A DNA stretch of 14,882 bases from an uncultured Collinsella sp. (GTDB taxonomy: Bacteria > Actinomycetota > Coriobacteriia > Coriobacteriales > Coriobacteriaceae), in contig USHR01000027.1 in assembly GCA_900554495.1 (NCBI GenBank), forward strand, positions 1 through 14,882, in the 5' to 3' direction. A model generated the notes under the pieces. The model had not been told where the DNA came from. It was given only the letters and a program-made list of their open reading frames with translations, and made no database searches. This document shows, one piece after another, positions 1 to 5,818 of this stretch; position 1 is the stretch's first letter, and the number at the start of each line of letters is the position of its first letter. The translations under genes and the position numbers were made by a program.

Positions 1-854
1 GGACGGAGGTCGGCGGGCTCGACATCGGCGGGAGCGGCCTCGGAAGTCGTAGCATCCTGGACGGGCGCGTCGGCGGCGGTTGCAGACTCGGCGGTCGCCG
101 CAGCATCCCGAGCGGCTGCAGCTGCGGCTGCGGCCTTCTCTGCCTCAACGAAGGCCTTGGACTTGCGACCGCGACGGTGCGGGCGCAAAGCCGGATCGAC
201 AACGGGAACTTCGCTGGCCTCGACAGGCGCAGCGAGCTCAACAGGCGATGTGCCCTCCCCTGCCGCGGAACGGACCGAAGCCTCAGTGAGCTCGGGGGTT
301 ACCTGATCGGCAACCTGCTCGGCCTTAGCAGCCGTGCGACGGCGTGTGCGCGGTACCGGCTTCTCGGTCGGCTGGTCGGCGACAGGGGTCTCGGTGGCGG
401 CAGGCGTCTCGGGCACAGACGGAGCTGCAAGCTCGGTCAGAGCCGCGGCCTCGCGCTCGGCAGCACGACGGCGGGCGCGCACCACCTGAGCCTCGCTAAT
501 CTGCGCCAACGCACGTGCCTGCGCGACCTCATCGGAAATCGGCGCCGAGGAGTCAGCTGCAACGGTGCGCTTGGCGCGCGTCATGCGCGTGGTACGGCGC
601 TTGGGCTTGGTGACCTCCTCGCCGTCAGCAGCAGGCTTGGCCGTGCGGCGCGTACGCTTGGGCTTTGCCGGAGCAGCCTCCTCACCAGTTGCAGGCACGG
701 CCTTCTCAGCCGTTGCAGGCGTAGACGTCGAAGCAGCCTTAGGCGTCTCAGGAGCCGAGGCATGCGTGGGCGCCGCGACCTGGTCCGACGCAACCGGTGC
801 AGCGGGAGCGGCTTGCGTCGTCGTTATTTCGTTTTCTTGCTGTTGATCAGACAC
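1..854 (-). CDS. rho: Probable transcription termination factor Rho, N-terminal part (gene runs off the window)
   Basis: The first 284 codons of a larger gene are visible, read from a GTG at 854-852. An in-frame TGA lies four codons upstream, so no earlier start is possible. A weak AAAGTTGAG stretch precedes the GTG. The protein begins MSDQQQENEITTTQ and is then almost entirely low-complexity: Ala, Pro, Thr and Glu broken by basic patches (KPKRTRRTAKP near residue 70, RRRAAERE, RTRRRTAAK, RPHRRGRKSKAF near 230). No folded domain is reached. Actinobacterial Rho proteins carry long basic disordered N-terminal insertions that add RNA contacts, and argS lies close to rho in other actinobacteria, so Rho is the best fit. 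The RNA-binding and ATPase domains would lie beyond position 1 and are not seen. Another protein with a disordered basic N-terminus cannot be excluded. IF-2 is unlikely because its usual start motif is absent. Confidence 0.55.
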   Translation of the reverse strand, partial: MSDQQQENEITTTQAAPAAPVASDQVAAPTHASAPETPKAASTSTPATAEKAVPATGEEAAPAKPKRTRRTAKPAADGEEVTKPKRRTTRMTRAKRTVAADSSAPISDEVAQARALAQISEAQVVRARRRAAEREAAALTELAAPSVPETPAATETPVADQPTEKPVPRTRRRTAAKAEQVADQVTPELTEASVRSAAGEGTSPVELAAPVEASEVPVVDPALRPHRRGRKSKAFVEAEKAAAAAAAARDAAATAESATAADAPVQDATTSEAAPADVEPADLR

Positions 855-997
855 AGTGTTTGCTCAACTTTCTTTTCAAGCCCTGTGATCACATGCTCCC
901 TGCATAAACCTTCAGGGCGGCTAAACAGTCTAGTTCCGTTCAAAACGACGGACATCATTGATCTGTATCGAGATGATTGCGTCATATACGCAGCGTT

Positions 998-1025
998 AGT
1001 GTAACACAACCGCCGCCACCTGCAA
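998..1025 (-). promoter_or_regulatory. Candidate promoter of the rho-like gene
   Basis: On the minus strand TTGCAG (1025-1020) is separated by 16 bp from TACACT (1003-998). Transcription would begin near 992 and leave a leader of about 138 bases before the GTG. A long leader would suit an autoregulated rho gene, but nothing in the sequence proves that. The -35 box is poor and the -10 box is moderate. Confidence 0.3.
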
Positions 1026-1109
1026 CTTAGTCATTGGGAACGCTCTTAAACGACTAGTCAAAAGGGGCACTCTTTGGTTTAACACCCACAAATCTGACTG
1101 CCTCCGCCA

Positions 1110-1260
1110 AAACTATGGCGGTTTACTACGATGAATCGCTCAACCGCGACCACTCCGAAACTTGTTGAACTAAAACCGCAGGTAGATGCCCTGCACTTTT
1201 TTGCGAAAAGCTGGCGTGGTTGGAATTTCTCATATTCATCGTAGTAAACCGGCATAGTTT
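1110..1260. repeat. Palindromic intergenic element with 27-bp near-perfect inverted repeats
   Basis: The 27-base arm at 1110-1136 matches the reverse complement of 1234-1260 at 26 of 27 positions; the only mismatch puts g1118 opposite g1252. The arms enclose 97 bases containing short hairpins (GCAGG/CCTGC around 1180 and CTTTT/AAAAG around 1197). There is no open reading frame of transposase size. The element lies in the 528-base gap between argS and the rho-like gene, outside both coding regions. It could be a non-autonomous mobile element of MITE or REP type, or a long transcribed stem-loop. I believe similar sequence is dispersed in Collinsella genomes, but that is memory and was not checked. 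Confidence 0.6.
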
Positions 1261-1304
1261 CGTATTTCCAGCAGTTCCAAATTCGTCAATACGTCGGCGT
1301 TTGT

Positions 1305-1337
1305 AAAAAGCCCGACCTCCGTGGGAGATCGGGCTTT
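1305..1337 (-). terminator. Intrinsic terminator of argS
   Basis: An 11-bp stem (1310-1320 with 1324-1334, one G-U pair) closes a 3-base loop. On the minus strand it is followed by TTTTT (1309-1305). It lies 46 bases past the argS stop codon and should end argS transcription, which separates argS from the rho-like gene. Confidence 0.85.
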
Positions 1338-1382
1338 CAAGGCTCAGTTAAACCAAACTTGCGCGGTCAAATGACTCGCAGA

Positions 1383-3236
1383 TTACATCTGCTCGGGCGC
1401 GGAAACGCCAACGAGGGTGAGCACCAGGGCGAGCGTCACGCGGACGGCGTCGCAAGCGGCCAGACGGGCGCGCGAAAGCTCGGGGTCGACGGGACGGCCC
1501 TCGCTCGGCAGAACCTGGCAGGCAGCATAGAAGCTGTGGAAGTCGCCGGCGAGTTCCTCAGCAAAGTGCGTCAGACGGAACGGGGCGCGGTCGCGAGCGC
1601 AGCTGGCGATGAGGTCGGTGAGCTCGTTGAGCTTGCGCGAAAGGGCGAGCTCGGTCGGGTCGGTCAGCAGCGAGTAATCGACGTTCTCACCGATGGCCTT
1701 GGCGGCGACGGCCTTCATGCCCATCTCGTCAGCCTGCTCGGGCGTAACGTCAGCGGCACGGCGCAGGATGGAGCACACGCGGGCGTGAGCGTACTGCACG
1801 TAGTACACCGGGTTGGAGTTGTCGCGCTTCTTGACGGCCTCGATATCGAAGTCGACCATCTGGTTGGAGCTCTTGGAGATGAGCGTGTAGCGGGCGGCGT
1901 CGGAACCGACCTCGTCGACGAGCTCCTGCAGGGTCACCATGGTGCCCTTGCGCTTGGACATACGGACGGGCTTGCCGTTGCGCAGCAGGTTGACGAGCTG
2001 GCCCAGCAGAACCTCGAACTTGCCGGGGTAACCCAAGGCGTCGCAAACGCAGCGGACGCGCTCGATGTAGCCGTGGTGGTCGGCGCCCCAGATGTCGATG
2101 ACGTGGTCGACGCGCTGGAACTTATCCCAGTGATAGGCAACGTCGGAGGCGAAGTAGGTGTACTCGCCGTCGGACTTGATCAGGACGCGGTCCTTGTCGT
2201 CGCCCAGGTCGGTGGAGCGGAACCACAGGGCGCCGTCCTTGGTGTAGAGGTAGCCCATCTTGTCGAGCTTCTCAAAAGCGCGGTCGACAGCGGAGGTGCC
2301 GGCGGTCTCGCCCTCGGTGTCCTTCACATACAGCGAGCGCTCGGAGAACCAACGATCGAAGTCGCAATTGACGGCGTGGCAGAGGTCGCGCATGTTGTCG
2401 ACCATCTTTACATAGCCGCGCTCGCGGAAGCTCTCCATGCGCTTCTGCGGATCGGCGTTGACCCACTTATCGCCGTCGGTGCGCCAGAACTCGGCGGCCT
2501 CGTCGATGATGTAGTCGCCGCCGTAGGAGTCCTTGCCCAGAGTCTCGGCAAAGTTGTCCTGATACGGATGGGTCTCGGGATGCTCGTCGTTCTCGTCGGC
2601 AACAAAGGCGTCGCGGTCGGCGATCAGCAGCTTGTGAGCCTCGTCGATATCCACGCCCTGCTTGGCGATGATGTCGGCAAGCTGCATATAGCGCGTGCTG
2701 ATGGAGTTGCCGAAGGTGTTCATCTGAGAGCCGTGGTCGTTGATGTAGAACTCACGCTGGATGTCGTAACCGGCGTGGTCCATAACGCGGCAGAGCGAGT
2801 CGCCCAGCGCGGCCCAGCGGCCGTGGCCGATGTGCATGGGGCCGACGGGGTTGGCGGAAACGAACTCGACCTGGGTCTTCAGGCCACCACCGACGTTGGA
2901 CTTAGCGAAGTCCATACCCTTCTCGCGAGCCTCGCCAAAGATGGCATTCTTGACGGCAACGGAGAGGTAGAAGTTGATGAAGCCGGGGCCTGCGATCTCG
3001 ACCTTCTCGATCGCGGGGTCCTCGGGCATATGGGCAACGATGGCCTCGGCGATCTTGCGCGGGGCGCAGTGGGCCAGCTTGGCGGACTTCAGGGCCATGG
3101 TAGAGGTCCACTCGCCATGAGAAGTGTCAGCCGGTCGCTCGATAGCGCAATCGTCAAGTTCAAATGCGGAAAGGTCGCCGGCCTCCTGGGCCGCAGCAAG
3201 CGCAGCGCGTACCAGCTCTTCAATCTTCTCGGGCAT
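1383..3236 (-). CDS. argS: Arginine--tRNA ligase (ArgRS)
   Basis: A class I aminoacyl-tRNA synthetase that charges tRNA-Arg with arginine using ATP in the cytoplasm. The 617-residue protein has the ArgRS N-terminal domain (about 1-95), then the Rossmann catalytic domain with the HIGH motif at 135-138 (in NPVGPMHIGHGRW), and the KMSKS-equivalent MSKRKG at about 426-431. The C-terminal DALR anticodon-binding domain runs from about residue 500 to the end (FAEELAGDFHSFYAAC). Both signatures are intact. The frame is open for 43 codons further upstream, but the ATG at 3236 is chosen because a strong AAGGAGG (3247-3241) lies 4 bases before it and ArgRS homology begins there. The gene is divergent from carD across 342 bases and has its own terminator downstream. 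Confidence 0.97.
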   Translation of the reverse strand: MPEKIEELVRAALAAAQEAGDLSAFELDDCAIERPADTSHGEWTSTMALKSAKLAHCAPRKIAEAIVAHMPEDPAIEKVEIAGPGFINFYLSVAVKNAIFGEAREKGMDFAKSNVGGGLKTQVEFVSANPVGPMHIGHGRWAALGDSLCRVMDHAGYDIQREFYINDHGSQMNTFGNSISTRYMQLADIIAKQGVDIDEAHKLLIADRDAFVADENDEHPETHPYQDNFAETLGKDSYGGDYIIDEAAEFWRTDGDKWVNADPQKRMESFRERGYVKMVDNMRDLCHAVNCDFDRWFSERSLYVKDTEGETAGTSAVDRAFEKLDKMGYLYTKDGALWFRSTDLGDDKDRVLIKSDGEYTYFASDVAYHWDKFQRVDHVIDIWGADHHGYIERVRCVCDALGYPGKFEVLLGQLVNLLRNGKPVRMSKRKGTMVTLQELVDEVGSDAARYTLISKSSNQMVDFDIEAVKKRDNSNPVYYVQYAHARVCSILRRAADVTPEQADEMGMKAVAAKAIGENVDYSLLTDPTELALSRKLNELTDLIASCARDRAPFRLTHFAEELAGDFHSFYAACQVLPSEGRPVDPELSRARLAACDAVRVTLALVLTLVGVSAPEQM

Positions 3237-3578
3237 AGATCCTCCTTGTGTTAAAGCCCCCGAGCTCTTGGTCACTCGTAGGGCAAAAGCCAGAGTTTGT
3301 AGCACTCTATCACAAGCGACGGGCACTGTCGCAGGGTAAAGCCAATCGATATTGCATATGCACAAAAATGACTACAGCTTGTATGGAGTCACTCAAAGAT
3401 GCCGGTCTGCCTGCAGATTATGCAGGCGTTGAAAATGCATAAAGGTGTGAATGAGCTGCGTCTGTTATCGAATACTCTTACCTATCAGAGTTGTGTGCTT
3501 TTCCTGCATAAAGTAAGGGTTTGCGCACGTCAGCGTGTTATTCTAGACATACGTAAATTCGTATAAGTTGGAGGTAGC
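3237..3578. other. Divergent intergenic region between argS and carD
   Basis: These 342 bases hold no gene I can support. They should contain the argS promoter (minus) and the carD promoter (plus). I see no convincing argS promoter. Visible features are a perfect 7-bp palindrome, GCCTGCA/TGCAGGC with a 5-base loop (3409-3427), and two copies of TGCATAAA (3436-3443 and 3505-3512) upstream of carD. These could be protein-binding sites but may be chance. Confidence 0.4.
3521..3549 (+). promoter_or_regulatory. Candidate carD promoter
   Basis: TTGCGC (3521-3526), a 17-bp spacer and TAGACA (3544-3549) would start transcription near 3556, about 23 bases before the carD ATG. Neither box is near consensus, so this is tentative. 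Confidence 0.3.
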
Positions 3579-4064
3579 ATGTTCTCAATCGGTCAACACG
3601 TCATTCATCCGGGCCAGGGAGTCTGCACCGTCGTCGGTTTTAGGGACGACACACCGCAGCCCATGCTGCTGCTCGAGACCAAGCAGGGACATGCGCAGAC
3701 GATCCTCATGTACCCCGTGGCGCAGGCCGACCGTTTGCACGCCGCCATCTCGCAGCAAGATGCCGAGCACCTGCTGAGCCACTATGACGAGCTGGAGTGC
3801 GACACCTTTACCGAGCGCAACAGCTCGCTTGAGGAGACACACTTTAAGCAGCAGCTCAAACTGGGCGCGCCCGAGACGGTCCGCGTGGCAAAGACCATGA
3901 TGCACCGCATTCGCCAGGCCGAGGAAGCTGATAAAAAGCCCAGCTCCTACTACATGCGCGTACTCAAGGAGGCCAAACGCCGCTCCATCGAGGAGTTCGC
4001 CGTGGCCTTGGGCGTCACCGAGGAGGCCGCCGAAGCCCGCCTAGCCCAAGCCGCCCTCAACTAA
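3579..4064 (+). CDS. carD: CarD/CdnL-family RNA polymerase-binding transcription regulator
   Basis: A 161-residue protein of the CarD_CdnL_TRCF family. Members bind the RNA polymerase beta subunit with an N-terminal Tudor-like domain and stabilise the open complex at promoters through a helical C-terminal domain that contacts DNA. Visible here are the N-terminal signature FSIGQHVIHPGQGVCTVVGF (residues 2-21) and a mostly helical second half, with YYMRVLKEAKRRSIEEFAVALG around 127-148, as in the family. Length fits the usual 150-165 residues. The ATG at 3579 is supported by GGAGG at 3570-3574. The gene stands alone, is divergent from argS, and is followed 13 bases after its stop by a terminator-like hairpin. 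A role in tuning rRNA or stress transcription follows from the family and is not shown here. Confidence 0.93.
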   Translation: MFSIGQHVIHPGQGVCTVVGFRDDTPQPMLLLETKQGHAQTILMYPVAQADRLHAAISQQDAEHLLSHYDELECDTFTERNSSLEETHFKQQLKLGAPETVRVAKTMMHRIRQAEEADKKPSSYYMRVLKEAKRRSIEEFAVALGVTEEAAEARLAQAALN

Positions 4065-4077
4065 CCCATCCGCGCCA

Positions 4078-4118
4078 AAAACCACCACAAAGGGAACAGG
4101 CACCTTTGTGGTGGTTTT
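4078..4118. repeat. REP-like hairpin, copy 1; probable carD terminator
   Basis: A perfect 16-bp stem, AAAACCACCACAAAGG (4078-4093) with its complement at 4103-4118, encloses the 9-base loop GAACAGGCA. It starts 14 bases after the carD stop. The outer pairs are A on the left and T on the right, so the transcript ends in a U tract on either strand, which fits a bidirectional intrinsic terminator. The loop differs by one base (G to A at 4095) from copies 2 and 3, so this is the diverged member. Confidence 0.85.
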
Positions 4119-4172
4119 CTTGTTCTAGTAGTATTCATTCTTATCGATACCCACGAGCACAAGGAGTCTCTT

Positions 4173-4772
4173 ATGGCAGAGCCGCTTACCGCCGGAATCA
4201 CCCGCGACCGTGCGTTCGAACTGCTCAACGAGCACAACAAAGATCCGTTCCACATCACCCATGGCGAGACGGTCGAGGGCACCATGCGCTACTTTGCGCG
4301 CGAGTTCGACCCAGAGAACGAGGAGTTTTGGGGCATCGTCGGTCTGCTGCACGACCTGGATTGGGAGGAGCATGAGAACGACCCCATGAACCACACCATC
4401 TATGCTGCCGAGATTCTTGAGGGCGAAGGTGCGTCTCCCGAGCTCATTCGCGCCATCCAGACGCACACGTCCGACTTCAACACCTCGCTGCCCAAGCCCG
4501 AGCTGCAGATGGAAAAGATCTTGTTTGCCTGCGATGAGCTCACCGGTCTGATCGGCGCTGCAGTCATCATGCGCCCGAGCAAGAGCGTTATGGACTTTAC
4601 GACCAAGTCGCTCAAGAAGAAGTTCAAGGACAAGCGCTTTGCCGCCGGCTGCTCGCGCGACGTGATTTCGCAGGGCGCCGAGATGCTGGGCTGGGAGCTT
4701 CCCGAGCTCTTCGACCGCACCATCGCAGCCATGCAGTCCTTCGCCCCCGACCGCGACACCTTCCAAGCCTAA
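4173..4772 (+). CDS. HD-superfamily hydrolase (COG2316-like)
   Basis: A 199-residue soluble protein with the ordered metal-ligand pattern of HD phosphohydrolases: His30 (HGETVEG), the His60-Asp61 doublet (GLLHDLDWEEH), His74 (PMNHTIYAAEIL), and His98 and Asp101 (THTSD). The pattern resembles the uncharacterised HD hydrolases of COG2316, in which the GLLHD-D and H-E-A-I-HT segments recur. Members of this superfamily cleave phosphate esters of nucleotides or other small molecules, but the substrate here is unknown. The ATG at 4173 follows AAGGAG (4161-4166) at a 6-base distance. It lies 54 bases after the hairpin that ends carD and is itself followed by copy 2 of the same hairpin, so it is probably a single-gene unit. 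A weak promoter (TTGTTC at 4120, TATCGA after 16 bp) may overlap the end of the first hairpin. Confidence 0.9.
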   Translation: MAEPLTAGITRDRAFELLNEHNKDPFHITHGETVEGTMRYFAREFDPENEEFWGIVGLLHDLDWEEHENDPMNHTIYAAEILEGEGASPELIRAIQTHTSDFNTSLPKPELQMEKILFACDELTGLIGAAVIMRPSKSVMDFTTKSLKKKFKDKRFAAGCSRDVISQGAEMLGWELPELFDRTIAAMQSFAPDRDTFQA

Positions 4773-4787
4773 CCGCTCGCGCCACCT

Positions 4788-4828
4788 AAAACCACCACAA
4801 AGGGGACAGGCACCTTTGTGGTGGTTTT
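4788..4828. repeat. REP-like hairpin, copy 2; between convergent genes
   Basis: The same perfect 16-bp stem (4788-4803 with 4813-4828) encloses the loop GGACAGGCA. It sits 15 bases after the HD-hydrolase stop (plus) and 14 bases after the RAYT stop (minus), an ideal place for a bidirectional terminator. The stem and loop are identical to copy 3 and lie in the same orientation. Confidence 0.88.
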
Positions 4829-4842
4829 TATTTGCATCGGGA

Positions 4843-5601
4843 TTAACCTGCCTTGCGAATTGACCACTCCCCCACGCCCGTCAAGCGCTGGATCTGACGG
4901 ATTGAAAGGCCGGCCCTCCGCATTGCATCCAAAATCTCGTTTCGTTTGACTTTATCGAGAGCCTTGACATCGGAAAGCTCACTCAGGCCGAACGAGCGAA
5001 TCAGAGATAACCCCACATCCAGGGCTTCATCCTCATCGATGCGCCCACCCGTTGGTGGACGAACGACCACACCATTCGATGCGCCCATAAAAGTCTGATA
5101 GTCACGAACGCGCGGAAACGCAAAGCGAACAAACGCTAAATCGACCGTCGCAATAGCCGGGTCGCGTTCAACATAATCCAGATGGCTGCTCCATCGATAC
5201 TCATCGAACAGACAAATCCCGGCCTTTTGCGGATTGAAATGCACATATCGAATAGCATCGAGAAGATACTCATCGCTCAAAATAGGAGCGCTCGAAAATC
5301 TGTCCTGAAAAACATGGCCGACATGCCCATGCCGACGGTTATACCATGTCGCGTAGCAAGACATGACAAGATGCATGGCCTCGCTCACGTTATCATCGGG
5401 ATCGCTTACAACAAGATGCACATGGTTGCCCATCAGACACCAAGCGATAAGTTTGATGTTGAATCGTAATACCGAGGACCGAACAAGTGACAGCAGCCGC
5501 TTCCTGTCTTCATCATCCTCAAACAGGAGCTGTTTGCCGTTGCCTCTCATCGTAATATGATACAGGCCAATCTGCGATTTCTGCCGCGGTTTTCTTGACA
5601 T
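4843..5601 (-). CDS. REP-associated tyrosine transposase (RAYT), IS200-like HUH endonuclease
   Basis: A 252-residue Y1_Tnp-family protein, a single-strand DNA nickase/ligase of the kind linked to REP sequence spread. The HUH metal-binding motif is His60-Val-His62 (WCLMGNHVHLVV), and the likely nucleophile is Tyr119 in the family block IRYVHFNPQKAG. The N-terminal IGLYHITMRGNGKQLLF is also typical. The C-terminal part beyond about 190 lies outside the core and ends in a helix-turn-helix-like stretch (LSIRQIQRLTGVGEWSIRKA). Two ATGs compete: the one at 5607 directly abuts AAGGAG, while the one at 5601 has a 6-base spacing, so 5601 is chosen. Base composition is visibly more AT-rich than the neighbours, which suggests transfer. 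The gene lies between hairpin copies 2 and 3, has its own strong promoter, and shows no IS-type left and right ends. All key residues are present. Confidence 0.9.
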   Translation of the reverse strand: MSRKPRQKSQIGLYHITMRGNGKQLLFEDDEDRKRLLSLVRSSVLRFNIKLIAWCLMGNHVHLVVSDPDDNVSEAMHLVMSCYATWYNRRHGHVGHVFQDRFSSAPILSDEYLLDAIRYVHFNPQKAGICLFDEYRWSSHLDYVERDPAIATVDLAFVRFAFPRVRDYQTFMGASNGVVVRPPTGGRIDEDEALDVGLSLIRSFGLSELSDVKALDKVKRNEILDAMRRAGLSIRQIQRLTGVGEWSIRKAG

Positions 5602-5672
5602 GGGCATCTCCTTGCTCTCATATCAAAACATACCGCCGCAGTGCATGCAAAGCAGCGAGAATCTACTCACCT

Positions 5673-5701
5673 ATTATGCCGTCCACCTGCCGAAATGTCA
5701 T
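5673..5701 (-). promoter_or_regulatory. Near-consensus promoter of the RAYT gene
   Basis: On the minus strand ATGACA (5701-5696) is separated by exactly 17 bp from CATAAT (5678-5673). Each box matches the sigma-70-type consensus at 5 of 6 bases. Transcription would begin near 5666 and give a leader of about 65 bases. It is one of the two best promoters I see in the window. Confidence 0.65.
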
Positions 5702-5763
5702 CTATTGCTAAACGAAAATATGCTTAGATACACTTGAGCAACGAACGAATGCGTGAGCAAGCA

Positions 5764-5804
5764 AAAACCACCACAAAGGGGACAGGCACCTTTGTGGTGG
5801 TTTT
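5764..5804. repeat. REP-like hairpin, copy 3; probable proA terminator
   Basis: The same 16-bp stem (5764-5779 with 5789-5804) and the loop GGACAGGCA are identical to copy 2 and in the same orientation. It lies 14 bases beyond the proA stop. On the minus strand the stem is followed by a T tract, TTTTT up to 5763, so it should terminate proA before the RAYT promoter. Confidence 0.88.
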
Positions 5805-5818
5805 CGTTTACGAGGGGT

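Noticed and set aside
177..1004. Plus-strand open frame (275 codons) at the left edge
   Set aside because: It is Arg/Leu/Gly/Ser-rich shadow sequence antisense to the Rho-like N-terminus, which has a defined start and ordered composition.
1359..3254. Long plus-strand open frame (631 codons) antisense to argS
   Set aside because: It is a mirror of argS codon bias in GC-rich DNA. The product is Val/Gly/Ala/Leu/His-rich with no recognisable motif, while the minus strand encodes an intact ArgRS.
4078..5804. CRISPR array made of the three identical hairpins
   Set aside because: The copies are about 700 and 970 bases apart with genes between them, there is no regular spacer length, and no cas genes are present.
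4788..5804. A complete IS200/IS605 insertion sequence
   Set aside because: The protein resembles RAYT rather than the shorter TnpA, there is no TnpB partner, and the flanking hairpins are symmetrical terminator-like repeats in direct orientation, not distinct left and right ends. The third copy lies at an unrelated gene end.
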